The notes under the pieces: generated by a model
The model's input: only the letters and a program-made list of their open reading frames with translations
What the model was told of the DNA's origin: nothing
The model's database searches: none
Made by a program: the position numbers and the translations under genes
In this document: one piece after another, positions 1 to 7,694 of the stretch
How the letters are laid out: every line of letters starts with the position of its first letter
Numbering within the stretch: position 1 is the stretch's first letter
Assembly: GCA_965222725.1 (NCBI GenBank)
Contig: OZ244969.1
Span: forward strand, 3,162,001-3,226,000
Length of the DNA: 64,000 bases
Reading direction: 5' to 3'
Source: GCA-2748575 sp965222725
GTDB taxonomy: Bacteria > Pseudomonadota > Gammaproteobacteria > Pseudomonadales > Ketobacteraceae

Positions 1-54
1 CCTCCACTCCGGCGCTTCGCGCCTGCGTTACGGCCCGTTATTAGGGCGTTATAC
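1..54 (+). other. partial attC site at left edge of cassette array
   Basis: The right arm of an attC recombination site, cut by the window edge. It ends in a GTTATAC core (48-54), and its CTCCACTCC-type arm resembles the long attC sites at 2638-2754 and 3200-3318. At least one more cassette therefore lies to the left. Recombination would occur after G48. Confidence 0.75.
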
Positions 55-63
55 GGTGAGTGG

Positions 64-777
64 ATGAAGGTTACACAGCTCAAAGATCATCAGTTGCTTA
101 AGCTAGCTTCAGAACTAAGCAGGGAGTATATTTTAAAATGTGACCCTGTGAATTCCGAAAGTGATCCTTACGCGACTAAGAAACAAAGTTATGGGATTGA
201 AGTTTTTTTGTCTGTCGGAAATATAATAAGTTGTATTGATCAGCTCTATTTCTGTATTGACCTTCTTTCAGGTTATAGAGCTAATAGTACGCCAGAAAAA
301 ATGAATAGGTATGATTATATAGTTTTTGGGATTGAGAACTATTATTTGCGTCTTACATCAGTATTCGACAGAAGCCTTCGGCTTGCAAACGTAATCTTTC
401 AGATCGGGTTACCAGAACGAGAGTGTAATAATAGTACAATCGTCAAAAATTCACATATAAAAGGCACACAAGTGGGTGCGGCTCTTAAAGAACTAGATAA
501 ATTTACTGGCCCATTCCGTTTTCATAGAAATACTGTTGCGCACCAAGGTACCTATTCTGAACGGGATCTTGATTGGTTGGGATCAATGTACTATTTAGTC
601 GAAGAAGATGGTGATTTAAAAAACTATAAGTACAGCGTCAAAAGTCAAACTGACAATTATATCATGAGTAAAAAAGATGAGTTCAAAGAATCCATAACTA
701 ACATTGAGGGGCTAGTAAACGTGTACTTTGACGCATTATTAGTAAGCTTCGAATCAAAATTAAGAGCATTCGTATAA
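64..777 (+). CDS. HEPN-like cassette protein (Cthe_2314-like)
   Basis: 237-residue AT-rich protein and sole gene of the first complete cassette (49-821). Near residue 155 it carries RFHRNTVAHQ, which contains an R-x4-H motif of the HEPN superfamily. The helical context, with a preceding FDRSLRLANVIFQIGL segment, resembles Cthe_2314-like HEPN domains. HEPN proteins are often RNases in toxin-antitoxin or defence systems, so RNA cleavage is an inference here. No signal peptide or membrane segment is seen. No promoter lies inside the cassette, so transcription probably comes from upstream in the array. The start at 64 lies 16 bases after the recombination point and the stop codon overlaps the next attC, as in compact cassettes. 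The domain call is moderate. Confidence 0.7.
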   Translation: MKVTQLKDHQLLKLASELSREYILKCDPVNSESDPYATKKQSYGIEVFLSVGNIISCIDQLYFCIDLLSGYRANSTPEKMNRYDYIVFGIENYYLRLTSVFDRSLRLANVIFQIGLPERECNNSTIVKNSHIKGTQVGAALKELDKFTGPFRFHRNTVAHQGTYSERDLDWLGSMYYLVEEDGDLKNYKYSVKSQTDNYIMSKKDEFKESITNIEGLVNVYFDALLVSFESKLRAFV

Positions 778-827
778 CAAATTGCTCAAATTGACGCCTG
801 GCGGCGCAATTTAGCAACGCGTTATGG
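772..827 (+). other. attC site 1 (56 bp, short type)
   Basis: R'' box GTATAAC (772-778) and core GTTATGG (821-827) enclose an imperfect inverted repeat. The arms pair TTGCT..AAATTG..CGC with GCG..CAATTT..AGCAA, leaving extrahelical bases as expected for an integron attC. The inner sequence is the same as attC site 5 (3905-3960). Confidence 0.88.
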
Positions 828-857
828 GATGCGCAGGTAGGATAACCACGAATCACT

Positions 858-1949
858 ATGTCAAATTGGGATCATTGGATTAATAAAGAGCATAAGCCTT
901 ACTTAAAGAAAAAGGTTTACGATAATATGCACCAGAATGTTGTCTATTACCCTGATTGGTTCGATGACGTTGAGGTGGCATGTGAAAAATGTGACAAGTC
1001 TATAGATCTTAACTTCTTGGAGAAAAGACCTCCATGTCTCCCTTGTTATGTTGATGGTTCGGTTTATCAACCTGTTTCATTTGATATTGTGTGTAATCAT
1101 TGTCAAAACTCACAGCAGTACAGATTTGAAATGATTGAGTATAAATGTGATATACCTGTTTTTGGTGATGACGCATTTAGAGAGTATCAGGACAAAATCA
1201 TTGTTTCATTTTCTCTTATTTCTACAACGCCAGATATAGAAATAGAATCGCTAAGAAACGATTTCAGTCAGATAAAGCGTAAATTAAACGGGAACCTACC
1301 CCCAGATTCTTGGTGTCTTCACATGACTGACTTGTGGAGTGGTCAGCAACGAAAGAAGAGAAAGCACCTAAGTCATGTGACCAGAGACCAAATAGATACT
1401 CTTTGCCAAGATATTAGGAATCTACTGTCCAAATATGGAAACGGGATAGAAATATATAACGCGTCTTCAGTTTACTATAGGCCTTCCAAATTTAATAAGT
1501 CAAAATTTAAGCAGTTCAAGGAGCTAACATATTATGCGCTTCTGATGCGGTTGTTTTACGAGGGTACTAAAATGGGTAGCTCGCCTAGACTATACTTTGA
1601 AACTGCGGATGATGATGGATGGGCCAAAAACCTCTTTAGGGGTGGAAGGCTAACAATGATGTGGCCAATTATTACGCATGGCGTGCCAATACGGTCCCCA
1701 GAATTTGTCGGAAAGAACTTTGATTTCCGAATGGAGTTGGCGGACTTTATTTCTTTTGTTATCGCGCGATACCTGTTTACTGTTGCTAAAAGGGCGAATG
1801 GAGATAATATGGAGTTTGATGTGGATCCTTCTTGGCTAGGAAAAGTAAGATACTTAGGGTTTAGAGAAAATGGTAACTGCATACTAAAAACAAGCGACTC
1901 TTACCCTTTAAATTTGTTTTTTCAAGGTACAAGCTGGGAAGCCCCATAA
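858..1949 (+). CDS. cassette protein with N-terminal zinc-finger-like cysteines
   Basis: 363 residues, only gene of cassette 822-1991. The N-terminal 85 residues hold CxxC pairs (CEKC, CLPC, CNHC) typical of a zinc ribbon. The remainder is mixed alpha/beta and ends with a segment RMELADFISFVIARYLF near residue 295. That segment resembles the last motif of DUF3800 RNase-H-fold proteins, in which an Asp follows Ala/Leu. The DUF3800 relation is only a suggestion because the other acidic motifs are not clear. There is no signal peptide or membrane segment, and base composition is AT-rich like the other cassettes. Function is unknown. A minus-strand ORF inside it is a shadow. Confidence 0.72.
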   Translation: MSNWDHWINKEHKPYLKKKVYDNMHQNVVYYPDWFDDVEVACEKCDKSIDLNFLEKRPPCLPCYVDGSVYQPVSFDIVCNHCQNSQQYRFEMIEYKCDIPVFGDDAFREYQDKIIVSFSLISTTPDIEIESLRNDFSQIKRKLNGNLPPDSWCLHMTDLWSGQQRKKRKHLSHVTRDQIDTLCQDIRNLLSKYGNGIEIYNASSVYYRPSKFNKSKFKQFKELTYYALLMRLFYEGTKMGSSPRLYFETADDDGWAKNLFRGGRLTMMWPIITHGVPIRSPEFVGKNFDFRMELADFISFVIARYLFTVAKRANGDNMEFDVDPSWLGKVRYLGFRENGNCILKTSDSYPLNLFFQGTSWEAP

Positions 1950-1997
1950 CAAGCAATTCAAGCCGACCGCAGGCGGCGGCTTAATCGGTCGTTATGT
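1944..1997 (+). other. attC site 2 (54 bp)
   Basis: CATAAC R'' box (1945-1950) and core GTTATGT (1991-1997). Arms AATTCAAGCCG and CGGCTTAAT pair with one unpaired base. It overlaps the stop of the preceding gene. Confidence 0.83.
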
Positions 1998-2047
1998 GCA
2001 CGCAGTAACTTAGTGTTGAATCTCTATTTTTGGTTCTTGTAATTAAT

Positions 2048-2359
2048 ATGCAAAATGAAATCGTAAAGCGGTGGGCAAAGGAACTATCCCAAAAACTGGG
2101 TAGGGATGAGGCTGAGATAGTTAGCAGGGGCTTGTCGGCCTATGGCTTCTCACCATCGACCTCAGTTGAAATTTATTACTCACCGAAATCAATTGTAAAG
2201 TTCAACTTTGCGTTTATGGTGATAAACCCTGAGCAACGACGAGCCGCAGTATTCACGGAACATCTTGGCTATCATGAGTTCTCGCTGTATGGCGCTGTAG
2301 CTAAAGAGATAGCTATTGATTATTACGTTGATGATGATTACGAAGGTGAGGTCCCTTAA
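2048..2359 (+). CDS. hypothetical cassette protein, first gene of a two-gene cassette
   Basis: 103 residues from the ATG at 2048; a TTG at 2030 is possible but adds only MVLVIN. I recognise no family. It is a soluble, mixed alpha/beta protein with an acidic tail (YYVDDDYEGEVP). It shares cassette 1992-2748 with the cysteine-rich gene at 2386, 26 bases downstream, and no attC lies between them. The two genes were therefore captured as one unit and are probably co-transcribed. A pairing such as effector and partner is possible but not shown by sequence. Confidence 0.55.
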   Translation: MQNEIVKRWAKELSQKLGRDEAEIVSRGLSAYGFSPSTSVEIYYSPKSIVKFNFAFMVINPEQRRAAVFTEHLGYHEFSLYGAVAKEIAIDYYVDDDYEGEVP

Positions 2360-2385
2360 CATGATTCTCACTGGAGCAATCATCT

Positions 2386-2628
2386 ATGAGTGACAAATAC
2401 GAGAAATACATAAAGGGACTGGATTTATCAAAAATGCCAGATGTTGCTAGGCCTGCAATGATTGCGCTCGGACAGTGCCAGTGCGGTGACACGATTGATC
2501 AAATTTGTCCAAGGTGCTTGTCTATAATTGCTGTGGACGCAAAATCTACAACTCCTGGCGGTAGGCCTTGCGCTTGGGTAATTTCATGTGATTGTGGTGC
2601 ATGCAATGGTACATTCAGGGGGCTTTGA
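2386..2628 (+). CDS. small cysteine-rich (zinc-ribbon-like) cassette protein
   Basis: 80 residues with cysteines in CQCG, CPRC and CDCGAC, enough for one or two zinc sites. A GGAG Shine-Dalgarno (2373-2376) precedes the ATG. Second gene of the two-gene cassette. No family is recognised; a nucleic-acid- or protein-binding zinc ribbon is the simplest reading. Confidence 0.55.
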   Translation: MSDKYEKYIKGLDLSKMPDVARPAMIALGQCQCGDTIDQICPRCLSIIAVDAKSTTPGGRPCAWVISCDCGACNGTFRGL

Positions 2629-2637
2629 GGTCCCAGC

Positions 2638-2754
2638 ACATAACAATCCAATGCACGCGGAGCCAGCTACGTTGCGCTATTTTTGTGGTGTCGCTTCGCT
2701 CTTTTACCACAAAAATAGCTCCACTCCGCTGGCCCGGTGATTGGGGCGTTATAG
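2638..2754 (+). other. attC site 3 (117 bp, long type)
   Basis: ACATAAC R'' box (2638-2644) and core GTTATAG (2748-2754). The centre is a long imperfect hairpin in which CTATTTTTGTGGT pairs with ACCACAAAAATAG around a TCGCTTCGCTC loop. The long type resembles sites 4 and 6. Confidence 0.85.
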
Positions 2755-2761
2755 GTAATCC

Positions 2762-3205
2762 ATGACCGTAGCTATTAAACAAGAAAATGTTTTCACTGAG
2801 ATCGGGCCAGGGGCTATTCTTCATGGATTTTTTAGCACTATATGTGCGACGCTTGAAAACGGAGTTTGGGGAAGTCATTTTCCTAAATTGATGAACGAAC
2901 TGTATCAAGGTAAATTGGGCGCCAGCGATTTGCATGCAGCGAAAGATGAGATGTCAGAGGTGATCTCTCAATTAAAGACAAAGCCAATTGAGGGGTTGGT
3001 TTGGGATATCGAAGATCCTAATATCGAGGTGCCTTCTGAATACGATAAATCACAAAATAGATCTTCGTTATACGAGTATTTTAAAACAACGACTGGGCGA
3101 AATTTGGCATTTGAAATTGCAGATAATATAGATGCGGCACTTGAGTTTGGTGGAGACGTTGAGATTGTTTCTTATGAAAACATATCTGACACAGTTCACC
3201 TATAA
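2762..3205 (+). CDS. Imm70-like immunity protein
   Basis: 147 residues, only gene of cassette 2749-3312. The N-terminal half contains HGFFSTICATLENGVWGSHF, then FPKLMNELYQGKL and a VWDIEDP segment. This pattern matches immunity protein family Imm70, which is predicted to neutralise a polymorphic toxin. No cognate toxin is visible in this window, so it would be an orphan immunity gene that protects against toxins from neighbouring cells; that role is inference. There is no signal peptide, and the acidic composition fits a cytoplasmic immunity protein. An ORF at 3132-3338 in another frame runs through the attC and is not a gene. Confidence 0.7.
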   Translation: MTVAIKQENVFTEIGPGAILHGFFSTICATLENGVWGSHFPKLMNELYQGKLGASDLHAAKDEMSEVISQLKTKPIEGLVWDIEDPNIEVPSEYDKSQNRSSLYEYFKTTTGRNLAFEIADNIDAALEFGGDVEIVSYENISDTVHL

Positions 3206-3318
3206 CAATTTGGTGCAGTGGAACCAGTTACGCTCCGCAAATTTTATGGTATCGCTTCGCTCTTTTTTTACCATAAAATTTACTCCACTACACTGGTCCA
3301 CTGACCAAGGCGTTAGTG
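3200..3318 (+). other. attC site 4 (119 bp, long type)
   Basis: TATAAC R'' box (3201-3206) and core GTTAGTG (3312-3318). The central hairpin pairs AAATTTTATGGTA with TACCATAAAATTT. It shares the CGCTTCGCTC loop with attC site 3. Confidence 0.85.
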
Positions 3319-3334
3319 CTTCAAGGAGTATCGA

Positions 3335-3901
3335 ATGAAGATGGATCTAGCGAATATCGCATTCACGAAAACGCAAAACCAATATGAAGAGGATTGGTAT
3401 GATTGGTTATCACAAAAGACTGCCATACCGTTTCTAAATGGTTCAAAGATATCGATACGGTTAGACTTTGATGACCAGGAGTTGCAAGATCTAAAAGATG
3501 GAATCGAACAAACCTTATTGAGCGCACTTGCCCTAGGTGATAAGGATCGAGATATAGCGAAAAGGCATCTGTATGCCTACTATAAAGATTTTGTTTTGGA
3601 TGTTGGTGAAGAGTGTCTAGAGGAGATGCCGCCTCAAGATGACGAATCAAATATACTTAATTACGTACACATATCATCATTGACGATTTGTCGTAGCCAA
3701 ATGACCAAGGAATTCTACTGTCAATTCACCGGTGGTTGTGACTGGGAAGAGGAGCATGGGGTTCTAATATCCTTCAAAGATGGTAAAGAAATAGCAAGGG
3801 TGGGTGACTATGGCCATGTCTCAAATGCTGATGCATATGCAGATACATCAATGGATAAGTATGTGTACTATGGCAATATCATTAAAACTACAGTGGTGTA
3901 A
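3335..3901 (+). CDS. cassette protein, possibly DUF6985/immunity-like
   Basis: 188 acidic residues in cassette 3313-3954. AAGGAG lies six bases before the ATG. A C-terminal segment CDWEEEHGVLISFKDGKEI followed by VGDYG resembles the WDxEHG motif of DUF6985, a family seen near immunity genes; this match is from memory and tentative. No signal peptide or membrane segment. With the Imm70-like neighbour it suggests the array stores protective proteins, which is inference. Confidence 0.62.
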   Translation: MKMDLANIAFTKTQNQYEEDWYDWLSQKTAIPFLNGSKISIRLDFDDQELQDLKDGIEQTLLSALALGDKDRDIAKRHLYAYYKDFVLDVGEECLEEMPPQDDESNILNYVHISSLTICRSQMTKEFYCQFTGGCDWEEEHGVLISFKDGKEIARVGDYGHVSNADAYADTSMDKYVYYGNIIKTTVV

Positions 3902-3904
3902 ATG

Positions 3905-3960
3905 CACTAACAAATTGCTCAAATTGACGCCTGGCGGCGCAATTTAGCAACGCGTTAGCT
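3905..3960 (+). other. attC site 5 (56 bp, same as site 1)
   Basis: CACTAAC (3905-3911) to core GTTAGCT (3954-3960). The sequence from TAACAAATTG to GCAACGCGTTA is identical to attC site 1, although the two cassettes encode unrelated proteins and are not adjacent. Confidence 0.88.
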
Positions 3961-3975
3961 GCAAAAGGAGATATT

Positions 3976-4554
3976 GTGCCATTTGATTACGCAAGGGCGT
4001 TTGAAGCAATTGAAGAGAACAAGAATAATCTTGATGTCTCTCAATTCATGCAAGAAGTGATATCTGTTTGTAAGTCTATTGAGCCCAATCAAGCTTGGGA
4101 TGATTTCTCAAAACTCGAGTACGCTTCTGAAATCTCCAGCCTCTCTGGCCATGTTATAGCAGTGCTAAGAAGCGAGCCTGCTAACTTTAATGAGCAAGGT
4201 ATCTGGTTCGGAATCAACAATCCGGTCCTCGAAAATGGGGAAACAAGCGCAGGCATGTATTTTAGTGTGGCATCTTCTTATGATCCTAATGATGAAGATG
4301 CAGACTGGGCGTGTAACGCGGAGTTCTACCCGGAACACGGAAGCTTTGAATCAGCAATTATGCAGCAGATTTACAGTCTTGCTTACTCGAAATCTAAACT
4401 GGGTAACAAGGCAGAATATACACTATGCATGGCATACGGCTTAAAGCTAGCACAAGCAGCTATGCAAAAATACAAAGAGTCAAACCCAGATTGTAAAGTA
4501 GGCTTTGCTGTAGGGTTCGATTCAGGAGATTTCATTAATGTCGGCTGGTTATAG
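3976..4554 (+). CDS. hypothetical cassette protein
   Basis: 192 residues in cassette 3955-4670. Start is GTG with AAGGAG (3965-3970) five bases upstream, a strong ribosome-binding site that settles the start. The protein is acidic and soluble, with segments GIWFGINNPVLENGET and CKVGFAVGFDSGDFINVGW. It resembles small immunity or SUFU-like folds in style, but no family is recognised. No catalytic motif is visible. Confidence 0.62.
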   Translation: MPFDYARAFEAIEENKNNLDVSQFMQEVISVCKSIEPNQAWDDFSKLEYASEISSLSGHVIAVLRSEPANFNEQGIWFGINNPVLENGETSAGMYFSVASSYDPNDEDADWACNAEFYPEHGSFESAIMQQIYSLAYSKSKLGNKAEYTLCMAYGLKLAQAAMQKYKESNPDCKVGFAVGFDSGDFINVGWL

Positions 4555-4559
4555 TCAGC

Positions 4560-4676
4560 AGCTAACAATCGCATGCAAGTGGACGGCAAACTCCGCGGCC
4601 CAAATTGCAATTGGCTTCGCCAATTCTATCGCAATTTGCTCCGCTCCGTTCGCCGCCATTGATGCGGGCGTTATGA
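4560..4676 (+). other. attC site 6 (117 bp, long type)
   Basis: AGCTAAC (4560-4566) to core GTTATGA (4670-4676). Long central hairpin pairs CAAATTGCAATTGGC with GCAATTTG around TTCGCC. Confidence 0.85.
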
Positions 4677-4704
4677 GCAAGCGAGGTAGGAGCTATTAAA
4701 AAAT

Positions 4705-5808
4705 ATGGACAGAATCAAACTGATTTCAGAGCTGCTAAGTTTAGACGCCTCCAAATATAGCAATTATGACTACTACAATGACGCAATCGAGATCGTATCT
4801 GGCTCGAATATAGGCAAGGTAATCCACTATGATTGCGAATGCATTAATGATCCAGCTGATTACTTAATTATTCTAAATAATCATTTTGAGCAAGTTGGAT
4901 CAGATATCTCTGCTGTATCGATCAGCAAAGCAACTGACGAAAAAATAATTGTAGATATTAATAATAGAGGCACTAATAAAAGGCTTACTTTTTCTAATGA
5001 AGGAGGTGAAGGAAAATACGTAAGTACTATTTTTTATAAAAGAGTCAATAGCTTCTTAAAGAAATGTACAAACGGATATTTCGTTCAGCTTCCAACAGGT
5101 GATCAATCAATAGCTGTAATTTATTTGCCAATTGATAAAGCTAAAAAGCTTGAAAAAATATATAGAAAGCCATTTACAGTCGATGATCTCGTAGATCACT
5201 TTCGGAATAAAGGTGAGTGGACGGATAAATTCTATGATTGCAGAGAACTTTTTTTTATGAGGGACCGATATGGAGACACTGTCGCTCTGGCTGCTATTTC
5301 ATCAGGTTACGACGCAGCCTATGACATGCTACATTTTCTTGGGACAGATTGGAAGCTACCTGGCAAAGATGGCCGGGGGCCCCTTAAACTAGCACGAGAT
5401 CTTAAAAACGAATCATTTATAGAATTTTGGAAAAAGAATTTCTCAATAGAGCTAACAGAGCTAGATGAGATACCAACACAAATAGAAAAACGACGAAACG
5501 AATATTCAATCAATGACGATATATTGAAGATATACAAAGAAATCGTGCAAAAAGTATTCGACTTGTTTCACCATAGGCGACTGTATGGTGAGTTTGATTT
5601 CGACGGGAATTTGATCTACTCAGATTCTAAAAATATAGTCAAATATGATAGAGAGGTGAGGTTTAATTATTCTCCGTATCAAAAAATGTTTATTCTTTCA
5701 GCAATTGATTCTGATAATCGAATATACAAACTAAAAAAAGGGCTCGATATCTGTGCGGAGGATGTGGTAAGTGAGGTTAACAATATTTTCCATGAGGTGG
5801 GATCCTAG
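4705..5808 (+). CDS. hypothetical cassette protein with ankyrin-like segment
   Basis: 367 AT-rich residues, only gene of cassette 4671-5867. No overall family is recognised. Residues around 190-240 contain DRYGDTVALAAISSGYDAA followed by DGRGPLKLARDLKN, which resembles one or two degenerate ankyrin repeats. Such repeats suggest protein binding. No signal peptide or membrane segment. The upstream AGGTAGGAG supports the ATG start. Function unknown. Confidence 0.65.
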   Translation: MDRIKLISELLSLDASKYSNYDYYNDAIEIVSGSNIGKVIHYDCECINDPADYLIILNNHFEQVGSDISAVSISKATDEKIIVDINNRGTNKRLTFSNEGGEGKYVSTIFYKRVNSFLKKCTNGYFVQLPTGDQSIAVIYLPIDKAKKLEKIYRKPFTVDDLVDHFRNKGEWTDKFYDCRELFFMRDRYGDTVALAAISSGYDAAYDMLHFLGTDWKLPGKDGRGPLKLARDLKNESFIEFWKKNFSIELTELDEIPTQIEKRRNEYSINDDILKIYKEIVQKVFDLFHHRRLYGEFDFDGNLIYSDSKNIVKYDREVRFNYSPYQKMFILSAIDSDNRIYKLKKGLDICAEDVVSEVNNIFHEVGS

Positions 5809-5813
5809 TTTAC

Positions 5814-5873
5814 ACATAACAAGAGCCTGTTGTCGGACGCACCTGCGGTGCGCCTCAAAGTCGTGCGTTATAA
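5814..5873 (+). other. attC site 7 (60 bp)
   Basis: ACATAAC (5814-5820) to core GTTATAA (5867-5873). The inner arms are GTCGGACGCACC and GGTGCGCCTCAAAGTC around a GCGG turn. Confidence 0.83.
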
Positions 5874-5888
5874 CCATCAGGAAGAATA

Positions 5889-7112
5889 ATGAGTATTACG
5901 AAGTTTTCTAACAGACTTGAAGAACTAGGGTTGGTGACAAAATTGGACAAAAGTAAGTTGTCCGTGTCACTTGAAGAAGACGGTCTGTATTTTGATGTTA
6001 AAATTGAAGATGACTTATTAAAATCCATTAATGGATTTTATAGAGCTAGGCAGTACTCATTTGATGAGCCTAGGAGAATCTTAACTGCAAATAAATTTGC
6101 AGAAGTTCAAGTTACAAAGTTAGATAATTCTTTTGTCTTCCATCCTAGATATACTTTTAATTGTCCTGGCGGTGACGAAGTTTTTCTATCTGACGCGTCC
6201 TATGAATTTCATCTATCTTTCTTTGAATCAGAACGTTATGAAGAAGTATTTCATATTATAAGAAATCGAATTGAACGTAGAACAGAAAGACATCTCGAGA
6301 GAAACACAAAAAGAAAACCGATGGCTATAAGAGGCCACAGCTTTTTCCTCAATATATACACAGCTAAATTTACTCCTAAACGCAAATCAAAAGATTTTAA
6401 TATCGTAGATACTGGAATAGAAAAGATTAAGTCTTGTTTGTTTAATCTTTCATATTCTCATCATGAGAATTGGGAAATTAAAGATGAGATAAAATCCAGA
6501 GGGTTTTCTTATCCGCGTTTGCATGATGATGAAGTTGAGCTAGAGATCCCCCATGCAAAATATGATTCTAGTTTGGTTAGCTACTATAAAATTGCGAAAA
6601 GTAGCAGTTTTCCAAGCCAGTGTTTCCTTTCCTACTACCATATACTTGAATACCACTTTTTAAGAGTTGCTGATGAGCAATTATTCAATGCCGTTAAAAC
6701 TAAATTGAATGATCCTGCCTTTACTGCCAACTACGAAAATGTGTCCAAGCTTTTAGCTACAATAAAGCGGAATGACTCAATAGGCGATGAGAAAGAGATG
6801 CTGAAATCCGTGCTTAGAAAATATGTGGTTGAAGAAGAATTTATTGAATTTGTTTTAGGCATTCAAAAAGAAGCAGGGGAAGCTATATATACTGGGGGAA
6901 AACAAAAGATTTTAGGAGAAGAATATAACGTTAAGCTTGACACTGGCCATGCTTTATCTAATTTCTCAAATATTTTGAAACACATTAGAAATAGCCTTGT
7001 TCATTCTAGTGACAGGTACACTAGAGAAGATACATTTCTTCCTCTAACTGAATCAGAAGATATTATTATTAAATATATACCTATTCACTGCTGTCCCATA
7101 GTTTATAAATAA
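5889..7112 (+). pseudogene. HEPN-like cassette gene, 3' end disrupted by IS4-family insertion
   Basis: The present ORF is 407 codons, but codons after Ile399 (7085) come from the inserted element. The native 3' end lies at 10019-10063 and reads on in the same frame for 14 codons to TGA. Removing 7086-10018 restores a 413-residue protein. The C-terminal region has ILKHIRNSLVHSSD, containing R-x4-H (RNSLVH) of HEPN-type proteins, and the middle has LSYYHILEYHFLRVAD, typical of large HEPN-like families. The insertion replaces 14 native residues with eight, so partial function cannot be excluded. Only gene of the last cassette (5868-10133). Confidence 0.75.
7077..7085. repeat. 9-bp target-site duplication of the IS4-family element, left copy
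   Basis: ATACCTATT at 7077-7085 is repeated exactly at 10010-10018, immediately outside the two terminal inverted repeats. This length is usual for IS4-family insertions and shows simple transposition rather than rearrangement. Confidence 0.9.
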
Positions 7113-7116
7113 AAAA

Positions 7117-7186
7117 GGCTTAGAAATCATTGGTTTGGTATAATTTAATCGCCAAATAAAACCAACCAAACAAATGAATCTAAGCC
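7117..7186 (+). promoter_or_regulatory. imperfect inverted repeat abutting the IS4 transposase start
   Basis: GGCTTAGAAATCATTGGTTT (from 7117) pairs with the complement of AACCAAACAAATGAATCTAA and following GCC (ending 7186), directly before the ATG at 7187. In a read-through transcript this hairpin would bury the ribosome-binding region. Such hairpins in IS elements limit transposase made from outside promoters; that role here is inference. Confidence 0.5.
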
Positions 7187-7678
7187 ATGCAGAATAGTAC
7201 CACAGTTGTAGCCCAATTTTTGAAGTTGTTTTCACGATCAGAATTTAGCAAGCTGGCGAATGAATACCACCAAGGACAGAAATTCAGACGATTTAAGCGG
7301 ATCGACCAGTTTGTTTTATTACTCACGCTCCAAATTACGGGAAGATCCAGTATAAGGGATCTTGTCTACAACGCGTTAGCACAAGCAACGAAGCTCAAAA
7401 GGATGGGTATACGAGTGATGTCCAGAAGCAGCTTAAGCCGGGTCAATAACGAGCAGCCTTGGGAGTTTTACGAAACGCTCTTTTACAAGCTTTATTCTCG
7501 TTGCCAGCCGATCTCGGGTAAACACTCATTTCGTTTTGAGAATAAGCTCTATTCGATGGATGCCAGTACCATTGATCTATGCCTCAGTGTATTTCCATGG
7601 GCTAAATTCAGGCAAACAAAAGGCGCTGTAAAGCTACATGCGGTATTGGATCATGACGGTCGGTGTTTTTCAAGATAG
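7187..7678 (+). pseudogene. IS4-family transposase, N-terminal part (DUF4372)
   Basis: Codons 1-158 of the transposase, followed by a few codons read into the nested IS3 element. It carries the DUF4372 N-terminal domain (FRRFKRIDQFVLLLTLQITG) and the first catalytic Asp in YSMDASTID. The reading frame resumes at 9318. Joined across the IS3 insertion, with one CGGT duplication removed, the product is 382 residues, normal for this group. Confidence 0.9.
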
Positions 7679-7694
7679 TTGTCGCATTTCTTGA

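Noticed and set aside
3132..3338. 68-codon plus-strand ORF
   Set aside because: It runs through the attC site and overlaps the Imm70-like gene in another frame.
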